The notes beneath the pieces were generated by a model. It saw nothing but the letters and a program-made list of their open reading frames with translations. It did not search any database and had not been told where the DNA came from. A stretch of 64,000 bases of DNA from Sphingobium yanoikuyae (GTDB lineage Bacteria > Pseudomonadota > Alphaproteobacteria > Sphingomonadales > Sphingomonadaceae), in contig NZ_CP053021.1 of assembly GCF_013001025.1 (NCBI RefSeq), positions 2,373,501 to 2,437,500 on the forward strand, read 5' to 3'. Of this stretch, positions 17,208 to 26,555 are shown piece after piece. The position numbers and the translations under genes are program-made. Numbering within the stretch: the first letter of the stretch is position 1; each line of letters starts with the position of its first letter.

Positions 17208-17782
17208 TGCGCGCGCTCATTCTCCTTGGCATTCCAGGCCTGGTCATCGGCATGGGGTCCGCTGCGGCGCAGACCGTCAGCCAAGAAGACGCCATGCGGG
17301 CCGCGATCCACCCGGTCGGCGACGCGAAAACGATGCAGGCCTGGCTCTCACGGGTTCCGATCACCCGCGAGTTCCCAGATGATTTCGCGACCACGCTGCG
17401 CGGACATGGCGCCGCGTTCGTCATCGAGATGACGACGACACCGGGATGCGTGCCCTGCGGCGATCTCTGGACCAAGCTGACAGCGCTCGGAACGCGCTAT
17501 GGCTGGCAGGTCCGCACCATCGGGAGCCAGGAAGCGATGATCCGGTCGGGCCGTCTCGGCTTGCCCTGGGTTGGACATCCAGTCGCCTGGGTACGACCAA
17601 TCGCCGACGATATGCGCGTTATCCCGGTGGCGATCGGTACAGACCACTCGCCCAATCTGGGCCGCAACCTCTATCTGGCCGCGAAGATGCTGACGGGCGT
17701 GAGGCCTGCGGTCGGCGTTCGGGCCATGTCCAAGTTCACCGGCATCGTGGGGTTGCCGGCGACCCGTCCAGGAAGGCACTGA
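17204..17782 (+). CDS. second periplasmic thioredoxin-like protein of the tra operon
   Basis: The 192-residue product has a short signal peptide (about residues 1-22, ending Ala-Ala-Ala-Gln) and a Cys-Val-Pro-Cys motif at residues 82-85 preceded by TTTPG, which fits a thioredoxin-like redox site. It overlaps traF by 4 bp and precedes traH. F has the disulfide isomerase trbB between traF and traH, so a TrbB-like role is plausible by position. No closer family is recognised. Confidence 0.65.
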   Translation: MMRALILLGIPGLVIGMGSAAAQTVSQEDAMRAAIHPVGDAKTMQAWLSRVPITREFPDDFATTLRGHGAAFVIEMTTTPGCVPCGDLWTKLTALGTRYGWQVRTIGSQEAMIRSGRLGLPWVGHPVAWVRPIADDMRVIPVAIGTDHSPNLGRNLYLAAKMLTGVRPAVGVRAMSKFTGIVGLPATRPGRH

Positions 17783-17835
17783 GCGATGGCGGCCTCAGTT
17801 CTTCCTCCAACAGCCATGCTTGTCCGGAGTCCGCC

Positions 17836-19260
17836 ATGTTCGCTCGTCCCCGCGCAGCCCTGCGCGCGCTGATCGCCTTCATCCTTGTCACGGTGGTTTC
17901 GACCGCACCTGCCCATGCGCAGAGCTGGGCGGAAAGCTGGTTCGACAATGTCACCTACAGCTCGCCAGGCAGCTTCGAGGACCAGACCCGGGGCTATGTG
18001 ACGGCCGGCGGCATGTCGGGAAGAGTCGACGTCCACAATGACTATCTCATGTCGGTGAGCCTGCCCAAGGTGCGTGCCGGCTGCGGCGGCATCGACATGT
18101 TCCTCGGCGGCATGTCGTTCCTCGATCCCGATTATTTGGTGCAAAAGCTCGAGAGCATCCTCCAGGCGGCGCCAGCGGTCGCGTTCCAATATTTGCTGGA
18201 AACCCTCGACGAAAAAATGGGAAATATAATCAGTAAGATGGAGGCAGCCACCAACTTCCTGAATTCCATTCAGGTCAACGACTGTCGTCTCGCTAACCGG
18301 ATGGTGCAGATCGCGAAGGGCGACGACAATATGTCGGGGATCATCGAGGAGATGACCGGCTATCGTTCGGTCAAGCAGGGATTCGCGAAGAGCTACCAGC
18401 AAAGCCGTGAGAAGATCGAGGCCAACAACAACAACCCTACTGAGGATCTGAAGGACGCGCTCGCCAACTGCCCGGCGGAAGTGACCGATATCTTTCGCAC
18501 CGGCTCGCTGCTGTCTCATGCCGCCTCGCGCGTCGGCGCGGCGGACTGGGCGAGCGTCATGCGCGCCCGGGTCGGCGACGTCTATATGCGCTGGGACGAT
18601 GGCGATCGCGTGCCCTTGTTCACGGCCATTCCGCAATGTCCCGCACAGGACACGGAGAGTGCGCAGGACTTCCTGACAGGAAAGGTCCAGACCCGCTCGC
18701 TCAATTTCCCGCCGACCGGCGCCGACTGCTCGCAGGACGGGGCGGGGCGCGGCGCGCTCGTCCTGGCCCGCGAGCGTATGCAGTCGATCGCGACCAAGAT
18801 TCGTACCCGTGCCGCCCTGTCAGCCGAAGAACGGCAGTTCGTGGCCAATGTCCGAACGCTGCCGGTCTATCGCATGCTCGAATGGGGTGTGCGGCAGGGC
18901 GTCGTCGACTCCGTGATCGCCGACACAGACGAGCTTGTCGCGCTTACTCTCGCCTATCAGATGCTCAACGACCTTACGCGTACCATCGATTACACGGTAA
19001 CGAATGCCGATCGCGGGGCGACGGTGGCGGGCTCAGCCGATGGCAATAACAAAAATGTCTGCCAGACGCGGATCCTGTCCAAGGGTATCGAGCAACTGCG
19101 CGATCTGAGGGACGAGGTGCTACGCCAGCGCGCGCAGATGCGCCAGAGCTACATGGCTGCCCTCAACCAGGCCAACCTTTCCGCCAATTACGCCGGGCTC
19201 CTGCGGACACGCGACCGCGACGCTCGCGACGCCGCCGGCGCTGCCGCCCGCAACCAATAG
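17836..19260 (+). CDS. traH: TraH, F-type pilus assembly protein
   Basis: TraH is a periplasmic/outer-membrane-associated protein of F-type pilus assembly. The 474-residue product has a signal peptide (residues 1-29, ending Ala-His-Ala-Gln), the early family motif GGIDMFLGGMSFLDPDYLV, paired cysteines, and a coiled C-terminal region (LRDEVLRQRAQMRQSYMAAL). ATG 17836 is preceded by GGAG with seven-base spacing and gives the proper signal peptide. traG follows after 11 bp. Confidence 0.93.
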   Translation: MFARPRAALRALIAFILVTVVSTAPAHAQSWAESWFDNVTYSSPGSFEDQTRGYVTAGGMSGRVDVHNDYLMSVSLPKVRAGCGGIDMFLGGMSFLDPDYLVQKLESILQAAPAVAFQYLLETLDEKMGNIISKMEAATNFLNSIQVNDCRLANRMVQIAKGDDNMSGIIEEMTGYRSVKQGFAKSYQQSREKIEANNNNPTEDLKDALANCPAEVTDIFRTGSLLSHAASRVGAADWASVMRARVGDVYMRWDDGDRVPLFTAIPQCPAQDTESAQDFLTGKVQTRSLNFPPTGADCSQDGAGRGALVLARERMQSIATKIRTRAALSAEERQFVANVRTLPVYRMLEWGVRQGVVDSVIADTDELVALTLAYQMLNDLTRTIDYTVTNADRGATVAGSADGNNKNVCQTRILSKGIEQLRDLRDEVLRQRAQMRQSYMAALNQANLSANYAGLLRTRDRDARDAAGAAARNQ

Positions 19261-19271
19261 GAACGAATGTC

Positions 19272-22200
19272 ATGCGCAGGCTTGCGAGGCTGATTGCCGC
19301 CCTCCCCGCTTTTTTGCTCGCTTCGCCCGCGCTTGCGGTCGATACGAGCTTCCACACCTATGACGGGTTCGCCGAGACGGTCGACGCCTTCCGCCTCGTT
19401 TCGATGATCTTCGGCGATCCGCGCTACGAGACACTCGTGATGATCGTCGCGACTGTCGGCATCGGTCTTGGCGCGATCATCGCCAGCGTTCGCGGGACGG
19501 GCATGGGCCTGGTCGCTTTCGGTTTTCAGATCCTGGTCGGCGTGGGGCTCTTCGTCGGGCTTATCGCTACGACCGGCACGGTTCACGTCTATGACCGGGT
19601 GCGCAACGCCTACCAGCCGGTGGGCGGCGTTCCCAACCTTCTCGTCCTCGTCGCCGGCGCAACCAACATGATGGAACGGGCGATGGTCGAGACGATCGAC
19701 GACAACACGCTCGATCCCAATGCCAAGATCGAATTCGGAGCGGGCGGGCACAGTTTCGACCTGTTCCTCAACGCGGTCAGCCCGCGCGGGCCGATGACCG
19801 ATGTGTTTCTCGATGCCACCATCAAGGACTATGTCCGCCAATGCTATCCGGTCGCGCGCGTGTCGGCTGCCTATGGCGTCGACGACGATCAGCTGTTCCG
19901 GACATCGACCGATTTGCCGGCCTCGTTCGCGGCGATGGCGGGACCCGCTACCTTCTCGACGATCTATACCGAGGCCGACAAGGGCGGCACGACCGTGAGT
20001 TGCACCGATGCCTGGACGCACATCTCGGATCGCCTGTCCGATCCCGTGCTGTTCGACAATTACACCAGTCAGATTTGCGCACGCACGGGCTATGACACTG
20101 GCAATGCCCAGCAGATGGCCCGCTGCCGGGAGCAGCTAGGCGAAATGGGCCAGATGATGCTCGGCCGCCCACTGACCGCGCAGGCCTTCCTGACCCACAT
20201 TCTGCTCGGCAACACGGTCGGCGACGTGCTGTTCGAGGATTCACCGGCCAGCGCGGCCAGGGTCATGGCCAATCGCGCGGTTATCTCGAACGGCCTCGCC
20301 ACCATGTCGGTCGCGAACGAGTGGATGCCGACGATCCGTGCCACGGTGTTCGGGATCATGCTCTTCATGATCCCGATCGCGCTGCTGTTCATTCTGACGC
20401 CGATCAACCTGCGCGTGGCGAGCTTCGCGCTCGGCATGTTCGTCTTCGTGGCGCTCTGGGGTGTGATCGACGCGGGCATCTATCAGCTCACGCTCGGCCG
20501 AGCGACCGCGACGCTTGCCGAATTGCGATCCAATGCTCTCGCGGCGAACGCCTGGCTTCTTGCGCCCTCTGCCGCAATGAAGGCGCTTGCAATCTTCGGC
20601 AGTTTCCGCACGGCCGCCGCCGGGCTTGCCGGCGCCTTCGTGTTCACCGTTTTCCGTTTCAGCGGCAATGTGTTCACCTCCTTCACCTCGGGATCGCTTG
20701 GGGTCGCGAGCCAAGGGATTGCCGCGGCGGCACCAATGGGCACAGCGGAAGGGCAGGCTTCCGCGCTCGAGGCCCAGGCATCGGCCATCGGAACCCGCTC
20801 CCGCGCGGCGGCCGCTTCGAGCTTTGGGGATTTCGGGGAGCGCTCCGCTTTCAGCGCGAACCGAACCTATGGCGAGGCTGGCCACATCCTGGGCGAACGC
20901 CCCGGAACACCTGGCGGCACGGCTTTCGCGCTCGGCGGCATCGAGGGCTCGCGCCAGTTGGGGAGCCTCGCGCCCGCGCTGGGTGGCCGCGATCTTGCCG
21001 ATCCAGCCGTCGCGCGCGCCGTCCAGGCCAATGCCGCGACCACCGCCATCCATCAGTTCGCCGAGAAGGATGCGTTGAGGAGTCTTGGGACCAGCTATTT
21101 CGGGCAAGGTGAAGCCGGTGAGAAGGCGTTTGCCGCCTTCAGCCAGAATCTTGTCCAGTGGCGGGCATTCGGCGACCAGCGCGCTTACGGCATGATGATG
21201 CAGGGGGCGACGCGCCATTTTGAACGCGCCGGCTATTCTCCCGCGGACGCACAGCTCAAGGCGTCGGGTGTGATCGGCGAGGCTCAGGCCGATCCCACCT
21301 TCGCCAAGCTGACTGCCAATGCTTTCGACCAGGAACAGATGTTCAGGAACGACCTCACGTCCGCGCAAGTCCAGGTGGGTGCGATGGAAGGCCGCCGGGA
21401 TCATGCTGGCGACAATGTCGCGGGCATCGAACGCGCCAATGTCGCAACCGAGCAAGGTTGGCGCACCGGCAGCAATCAGGGCCAGCGCGAAGCCGCGTCG
21501 ATGCTGGGCCTGTCGGTGGACGAGACATCCCGCCGCATCGGGTTCATCAATGCGCTGTCCGGCGAAGCGCGCAGCACGGCGATCAGTCAACTTTCCCGCG
21601 CCACCGGTCGTAACGAGGCACAGGTTGAGGCTGCGTTGGAGCGTTACAGTGCGGCGACGCACCTCGGCACCGCGGATGGCGCGACTGCCGAGGCGAGCCG
21701 CGAAGGCACGAGCGTCTACGGCCGGACGCGTGAGGCGGCCGGCTACGATTTCGCCGAGCGCTCGGGCAAGCTCGACGCGCAGCGCGAGGTCGGAACCTCC
21801 GGCACGCGCGACGCGGCGCGGATCGGCGAGCAACGCCGGCAGTCGGAGAATTTCGGCTTTGCCGAGGGCGCGGCTGCGGCAGGAGTTTCCACGCGAGAGG
21901 CAGCACGGCTCGACAGCTTCATCGAGGCCCTCAGCCGCACGGCTGGCAACCAGGTCGATCTGGCGGAGGGCGGTGCGGCCGGAATCGCCGATCGCGCGCG
22001 CAACGAGCGACTTACATCGATTGTCGATCGTGAACGCCTGACTCGCATGCAAGGTTTGCTCGCCGAGCACGGCATCAACCTCGGCAAGCGCCAGATTGCC
22101 ATGGACCAGAATGGCGATCTCAGCCTGAACCTGACGCCGCAAACCGCCGCCGCCATGTGGAAGGCTGGCCTCATCAACGAAAGCCAGCTCGGCGCGATCG

Positions 22201-23039
22201 CGAATGGCGGCCACGCACGTTTCAGTTTCTCGCATAATGATCTGCTCGTTTCCAGCGGGACGGATTTCAGCCGCTCGGCTCGCAGCGACACCAGCACGCG
22301 ATTTGAGGCCGGCAAGCAAGCTGGGCCGGACACGATCGAGCACTTCATGGGCGGCGGCGCCGAAGGTCAGGCCATGCTCTCAAACTGGCTGCGGGGCGGG
22401 TTCGAAATGGACCGCAAGGGCGAGTGGCGGCTCAAGCCACAGGTCGCCGACACGCTCCAGCGCGATGTGCAGGCAATAATGGCGCAAACTGGATGGCAGA
22501 GAACATTGTCACGATCGGCCCAAGATCAGACGACGATGGGTACAAGCGTAAATCTAGAACTCGGTCGTTCGGTCGGAGTGACCGAAAATGAGGATGTTGG
22601 TGGAGGTATCCCTGGGGCAGGCAGAAGAACGCAGGGTCGGCAGGCTCAAGGGCCACAGAAGGTACAATCAACGTCGGGGCGAGTTGGCGCGGGCGTCGGA
22701 TTTAACAGCAGGGATACTGGATCCACGAGTGAGACTGCCGGATCAACGCTGGATATCGTCAACTATGACGTGCGGGAGTCGATTGCTGCCGCTGAGCGTT
22801 CCGCAGCGCGTTCAAGCGATCCCGCGACAACTTTCTCCCGTGAGTTGTCGAACCGCATCCTGGGAAGCGAAGGCGTGCGCAATCGCTACCTTCAGGATGC
22901 GGACAATGGGCGCGCCACATTTGATATCACAGGGCCGCTAACCTCCCTTGAGCAAAACTCGGTATTGGCAAAAGGCAGCTTTTCGACGGATATCGCCGGT
23001 AGTCCTGGTGACGGGGACAGTAGCTTCAAGAAACGCTAG
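19272..23039 (+). CDS. traG: TraG, mating-pair stabilisation and pilus protein
   Basis: TraG has a membrane-embedded N-terminal half used for pilus assembly and a long periplasmic/cytoplasmic tail used in mating-pair stabilisation. The 1255-residue product shows a leader, membrane segments at about residues 57-100, 350-400 and 430-465, then a long Ala/Gly/Ser/Gln-rich helical tail. It is intact. The last roughly 180 codons (from about 22500) are visibly lower in GC and richer in Gly/Ser/Thr than the rest. In F the TraG tail is the variable part recognised in entry exclusion, which may explain local divergence or replacement. Confidence 0.92.
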   Translation: MRRLARLIAALPAFLLASPALAVDTSFHTYDGFAETVDAFRLVSMIFGDPRYETLVMIVATVGIGLGAIIASVRGTGMGLVAFGFQILVGVGLFVGLIATTGTVHVYDRVRNAYQPVGGVPNLLVLVAGATNMMERAMVETIDDNTLDPNAKIEFGAGGHSFDLFLNAVSPRGPMTDVFLDATIKDYVRQCYPVARVSAAYGVDDDQLFRTSTDLPASFAAMAGPATFSTIYTEADKGGTTVSCTDAWTHISDRLSDPVLFDNYTSQICARTGYDTGNAQQMARCREQLGEMGQMMLGRPLTAQAFLTHILLGNTVGDVLFEDSPASAARVMANRAVISNGLATMSVANEWMPTIRATVFGIMLFMIPIALLFILTPINLRVASFALGMFVFVALWGVIDAGIYQLTLGRATATLAELRSNALAANAWLLAPSAAMKALAIFGSFRTAAAGLAGAFVFTVFRFSGNVFTSFTSGSLGVASQGIAAAAPMGTAEGQASALEAQASAIGTRSRAAAASSFGDFGERSAFSANRTYGEAGHILGERPGTPGGTAFALGGIEGSRQLGSLAPALGGRDLADPAVARAVQANAATTAIHQFAEKDALRSLGTSYFGQGEAGEKAFAAFSQNLVQWRAFGDQRAYGMMMQGATRHFERAGYSPADAQLKASGVIGEAQADPTFAKLTANAFDQEQMFRNDLTSAQVQVGAMEGRRDHAGDNVAGIERANVATEQGWRTGSNQGQREAASMLGLSVDETSRRIGFINALSGEARSTAISQLSRATGRNEAQVEAALERYSAATHLGTADGATAEASREGTSVYGRTREAAGYDFAERSGKLDAQREVGTSGTRDAARIGEQRRQSENFGFAEGAAAAGVSTREAARLDSFIEALSRTAGNQVDLAEGGAAGIADRARNERLTSIVDRERLTRMQGLLAEHGINLGKRQIAMDQNGDLSLNLTPQTAAAMWKAGLINESQLGAIANGGHARFSFSHNDLLVSSGTDFSRSARSDTSTRFEAGKQAGPDTIEHFMGGGAEGQAMLSNWLRGGFEMDRKGEWRLKPQVADTLQRDVQAIMAQTGWQRTLSRSAQDQTTMGTSVNLELGRSVGVTENEDVGGGIPGAGRRTQGRQAQGPQKVQSTSGRVGAGVGFNSRDTGSTSETAGSTLDIVNYDVRESIAAAERSAARSSDPATTFSRELSNRILGSEGVRNRYLQDADNGRATFDITGPLTSLEQNSVLAKGSFSTDIAGSPGDGDSSFKKR

Positions 23040-23509
23040 CGGTGCTTTCCGGTATGGGGATCGATGTAGCCTGGATTGAGCGAGTTTAAAGGGTTGCCGA
23101 TCCAGAGCGCCCCTGACCGAGGGTCGAACATATCTGTCGTGGCGGCAAGGTCTTCCATCGCCCGATCATGCTCTTCCCAAACACGCTGTCTCTCGGTTTC
23201 GGCGCCCGCATCGGACAGCGGCCTTCCCTCACCCTGTCTCACGAAGTTGTCGAGACGCTCCCGGACATAACCCACACCCAGTACCATAAGGGCGGTCGTC
23301 GGAAAGAAGAGGATATTCAGGTAGCCCGCGAGCGCTCCGCGATAAAATGTTTCCAGCGCGTCAATACGCGTAGATGCAACCATCCCAAGCCACCAGACGG
23401 GAATAACAGTCCACCAGAGCTTGGCATACCAAGGCGCCCATAGCCATCGCCCCCACATCAAGGGGAGCGGGTTGGTCGATCCTGCGCTCTGATTTTGGAA
23501 ATTCTGCAT
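23036..23509 (-). CDS. two-helix inner-membrane protein convergent with traG
   Basis: The 157-residue product has a Trp-rich N-terminus (WGRWLWAPWYAKLWW), two hydrophobic helices at about residues 28-45 and 60-82, and a charged soluble tail. Its stop overlaps the traG stop by 4 bp on the opposite strand. F carries the entry-exclusion gene traS next to traG, also a small inner-membrane protein, so an exclusion role is possible, but strand and sequence do not prove it. No family is recognised. Confidence 0.6.
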   Translation of the reverse strand: MQNFQNQSAGSTNPLPLMWGRWLWAPWYAKLWWTVIPVWWLGMVASTRIDALETFYRGALAGYLNILFFPTTALMVLGVGYVRERLDNFVRQGEGRPLSDAGAETERQRVWEEHDRAMEDLAATTDMFDPRSGALWIGNPLNSLNPGYIDPHTGKHR

Positions 23510-23662
23510 ATCGATATTATCGCAAAACTGGACCGCTTAATAATAGAGTCCAAAGCATGTCACTGCAACCATTGCGGAGGATCAGCAAACGCCTTCGAAA
23601 ACGCTTGCCAAACGCGCCGCAGGCACTAGAGTAGGCAATATAACTATTTTCTGGATGAGTCA

Positions 23663-23905
23663 ATGGAACAGGCAGTCTCAGCCGCTGACGCCAACCGCAA
23701 ATTCTCCACGATCCTGCGGGGTGTCCGTGAGGGCAACAGCTATGTTGTAACGAGCCACGGCCGCCCCGTCGCGCGGATAATTCCCGCCTATCGTGAAGAT
23801 GAAACTGCCTCTGGAGCCCGGGCTGCCTTGCTTGCGCGGCTTGAGCGACAGGATATTGTCCAGGCCGGGCGCTGGACGCGCGACGAGCTTTACGACGGAC
23901 GATGA
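23663..23905 (+). CDS. Phd/YefM-type antitoxin
   Basis: The 80-residue product begins with the Phd/YefM DNA-binding fold (VSAADANRKFSTILRGVREG, then YVVTSHGRPVARIIP) and ends in an acidic/aromatic tail that would bind the toxin. It overlaps the PIN-domain toxin gene by 4 bp (ATGA). A TATAAC-like box lies about 25 bp upstream. Length and pairing are typical. Confidence 0.88.
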   Translation: MEQAVSAADANRKFSTILRGVREGNSYVVTSHGRPVARIIPAYREDETASGARAALLARLERQDIVQAGRWTRDELYDGR

Positions 23906-24363
23906 AGGTCGCGTTCGACACCAACATTCTCGCCTATGCCGAGGGCGTGAACGACAGCGAAAAGCGTGCAACCGCGCTTGCTCTCGTGCGCCGGATTCCG
24001 ACCGATGGCGCGGTTATTCCCGTGCAAGTGCTGGGCGAATTGTTCAATGTCCTGGTGCGCAAGGCGGAGCGTCCCCGCGCCCAGGCTCGGGATGCGCTGC
24101 TAGCTTGGCGCGACACCTTTCCGACCGTCGACACCTCTGCCGACGTGATGATGACAGCACTCGATCTGGCGACCGATCATCGACTGCCTACCTCGGACGC
24201 CGTCATTCTCGCCGCCGCTTCCCATTCTGGCTGTCGCCTGCTGCTATCCGAGGATTTGCAGGATGGATTCACTTGGGGGGGCGTCACCGTGGCCAATCCA
24301 TTCGCGAAGGAACGCCATCCCCTCCTGGAGGCCCTATTGAGCGGAGCAGCGGAAGAGCCGTGA
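23902..24363 (+). CDS. PIN-domain toxin (VapC-like ribonuclease)
   Basis: The 153-residue product has the PIN-domain acidic residues: FDTNILAYAE at the N-terminus, the LGELFN region, and TSDAVILAAA followed by LLSEDLQDG. VapC enzymes cleave tRNA or rRNA. It is paired with the Phd-type gene just upstream, and its stop overlaps the GTG of the next gene, placing all three in one transcript. Confidence 0.88.
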   Translation: MKVAFDTNILAYAEGVNDSEKRATALALVRRIPTDGAVIPVQVLGELFNVLVRKAERPRAQARDALLAWRDTFPTVDTSADVMMTALDLATDHRLPTSDAVILAAASHSGCRLLLSEDLQDGFTWGGVTVANPFAKERHPLLEALLSGAAEEP

Positions 24364-25274
24364 AGACCGAACTTGACCATCTGCCGGCTAACAAGCGACG
24401 CGAACTTGATCGGGTCATCCAGATCCTGTTTGAGGAATTCGAGGACGCGCATGGCCAGCCCACCGGCCCCCGCAAGCTGGGCCGCATCCTGAAGATCATC
24501 CTCTACGGTTCATACGCGACCGGGCGTTGGGTCCATGAGCCGCACACCGAGCGCGGCTATCGATCGGATTTCGACCTGCTCATCATCGTCAACCAGAAAG
24601 AATTGACCGACCGGCTCGAATATTGGGAAAAGGCGGCTGAACGCCTCGACCGCGAGACCATGATCCTCAACCGCCTGCGGACACCGGTCAATTTCATCGT
24701 TCACACCCTGCAGGAGGTGAATGACGGGCTGGCGCATGGCCGTTATTTCTTCATGGATGTCGCCCGCGAGGGCATCGCCCTTTATCAGGCCGACGACAGC
24801 GAGCTGCACAAGCCCAGGCCGAAGACGCCGCAGCAGGCGTACGACATGGCCAAAGGCTATTATGACCAGTGGTTTGGGCTGGCCGTATCCTCGCGGATGA
24901 CATATCAGTTCTGTTACTCGAACAAGCAGTATCCGGACGCTGCCTACAACCTGCAGCAGGCGTGCGAGCGGCTCTATTATTGCATCTTGCTCGTCTTCAC
25001 TTTCTACACACCATACAGTCACAACATCAAATTTCTGCGGCAGTTGGCAGAGAGGTTGTCGCCCAAGCTCATAGATGTCTGGCCACGCGACAAACGGAAG
25101 CTTGAGGCACGTTTCCTGAAGCTCAAGGACGCATATGTGAAGGCGCGCCACTCCGACTGGTTCCAGATGACCGACGAGGAATTTTCGTATCTCTCGGAGC
25201 GAATTGAACTGCTGGGCAACGTCGTCAACGAGCTATGCCAAGAGAAGCTGGCTGAGTTGCAGGCAAAGATATAG
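24360..25274 (+). CDS. MNT-HEPN fusion protein (nucleotidyltransferase plus HEPN domain)
   Basis: The 304-residue product has an N-terminal minimal nucleotidyltransferase domain with GSYATGRWV and SDFDLLIIV (the GSxxxG and DxD catalytic motifs) and a C-terminal HEPN-like helical domain (DAAYNLQQACERLYYCILL, then SHNIKFLRQLAERL). In HEPN/MNT toxin-antitoxin systems these are separate proteins and the MNT modifies the HEPN nuclease; here they form one chain. GTG 24360 overlaps the PIN toxin stop. A defence or toxin role is inference from domains and context. Confidence 0.8.
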   Translation: MKTELDHLPANKRRELDRVIQILFEEFEDAHGQPTGPRKLGRILKIILYGSYATGRWVHEPHTERGYRSDFDLLIIVNQKELTDRLEYWEKAAERLDRETMILNRLRTPVNFIVHTLQEVNDGLAHGRYFFMDVAREGIALYQADDSELHKPRPKTPQQAYDMAKGYYDQWFGLAVSSRMTYQFCYSNKQYPDAAYNLQQACERLYYCILLVFTFYTPYSHNIKFLRQLAERLSPKLIDVWPRDKRKLEARFLKLKDAYVKARHSDWFQMTDEEFSYLSERIELLGNVVNELCQEKLAELQAKI

Positions 25275-25321
25275 ACGGCCTCGCCCGCATCGAACAATTG
25301 CAACACAATGGGAGTTTTTGA

Positions 25322-25597
25322 ATGAATAATAGTGATCTGGCCGACAAGCTGGCCGCCGAATCCGGCCTGAGCAAGGCCGATGCGCGCAAAACGGTCGATG
25401 CCGTGTTCGTCGCGATCGCCCAAGCCGCAGCAGGCGGCGAAGAGATTTCCCTCAACGGTTTCGGCAAGTTCAAGGTCAAGGAAACCGCGGCTCGCGAAGG
25501 TCGCAATCCGGCGACTGGCGAAACCATTCAGATCGCTGCGTCCAAGAAATTGACCTTCGCACCCGCCAAGGCGGTGAAGGACAAGCTGAACGCGTGA
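25322..25597 (+). CDS. HU-family nucleoid protein
   Basis: The 91-residue product matches HU/IHF throughout: the N-terminal helices (DLADKLAAESGLSKADARKTVDAV), the strand SLNGFGKFKV and the arm GRNPATGETIQI with the conserved Asn-Pro. It bends DNA and compacts the nucleoid. GGGAG precedes ATG 25322. It is monocistronic, 47 bp after the MNT-HEPN gene. Plasmid-carried HU genes are common on large elements. Confidence 0.95.
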   Translation: MNNSDLADKLAAESGLSKADARKTVDAVFVAIAQAAAGGEEISLNGFGKFKVKETAAREGRNPATGETIQIAASKKLTFAPAKAVKDKLNA

Positions 25598-25604
25598 AGA
25601 CGTG

Positions 25605-25636
25605 GACCGGCGACGCGCGGACGCCCGCTGCCGGTC
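25605..25636. terminator. GC-rich hairpin after the HU gene
   Basis: GACCGGC (25605-25611) pairs with GCCGGTC (25630-25636), with an inner GCGG/CCGC pairing. It starts 7 bp after the HU stop. There is no following T-run, so it is a weak terminator candidate. Confidence 0.3.
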
Positions 25637-25835
25637 TCGTCGCACTCCGGTCGTCAATGCGGTGGAACCGTCCCGCACATGACGACGGCTCGCTGAGGAC
25701 TGCCCAGCGCCGCGCAGTCGCGCACGGTCACACAGCGCCGGGGAGCGAGTGAACGGGGCATCGCAACTATCGCGGCGGAGCAGGATCAAGGCGCTCCCCT
25801 GAGCCCAAGTCGGGATGCGGCTCCCGGTTCTTCTT

Positions 25836-26297
25836 TCAGGGCGATTGCGTCCAGTCATCCGGCGGCCGAGGCGGGGTTTTTCGCCATCGCGCCGGAGTTG
25901 TTCCTGTGGCCTTCCCAAAGGTGTTGGTGAAGTGCGCCTGATCGGAGAAGCCACATTCCAATGCCACTTGGGCAAGTGACATTGCGCTGTTGGTGAGGAG
26001 AAACTGCGCTTTCGCGACCCGTCTACCGAGGAACCAGGCATAGGGAGCAATGCCGACAGTATTGGCAAAGGCCCGTACGAAATAGGTTGAAGAAAGCCGA
26101 CACAGGCGCGCGAGTTCAGCAACATGCAGAGTTTCGGCGAGATGATCGAGCATGAAGCGTTTCGCGATGCTGACCTGCCAAGGTGCAAGCAAGGGCCGGT
26201 GGTCGGCGCGGCTTCGGTGGTCTTGCCCTCGATGTCCGTCCGGCGCCTGCAAGTGCGCCGGAGACCGGAGCGCATATGCGCTCGACGTCATACGCAT
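25836..26297 (-). CDS. AraC-family regulator, short form
   Basis: The 153-residue product holds the two helix-turn-helix units of AraC/XylS regulators (LHVAELARLCRLSSTYFVRAF, then SLAQVALECGFSDQAHFTNTF) ending in the GTTPARWR motif. The N-terminal 40 residues are Arg/His-rich and unlike an effector domain, so the gene is either a short AraC type or has lost its sensor part. No target is obvious; the sigma factor gene lies 259 bp upstream on the same strand. Confidence 0.75.
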   Translation of the reverse strand: MRMTSSAYALRSPAHLQAPDGHRGQDHRSRADHRPLLAPWQVSIAKRFMLDHLAETLHVAELARLCRLSSTYFVRAFANTVGIAPYAWFLGRRVAKAQFLLTNSAMSLAQVALECGFSDQAHFTNTFGKATGTTPARWRKTPPRPPDDWTQSP

Positions 26298-26555
26298 TCT
26301 GTCGCCATGGCGACCCCCATGGGTTGCGAGGCAGGCTTGCGCGCCGTGGGATTCAGGCGCTCTACCTCATCGACCACCACCTGCATGACGATGCGCGCAC
26401 TAGCGCCCACGCCTCGTTTTGGGAGGAGGCCCTGTCATTCCCAAGGCTGTGACACCTGGGAAGGCGCAAAGACGCCCTGCTTCAGAAGAAATTTCTCGAT
26501 CGCAAAATGGTCTGCCTTCAAACTGCGAGCGCCAGCCAAACCTTGAACTTGAGAA

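Noticed and set aside
20241..22343. 700-codon open frame antisense to traG
   Set aside because: A shadow of the Ala/Gly/Arg-rich traG tail; low-complexity, His/Arg/Glu-rich translation with no domain.
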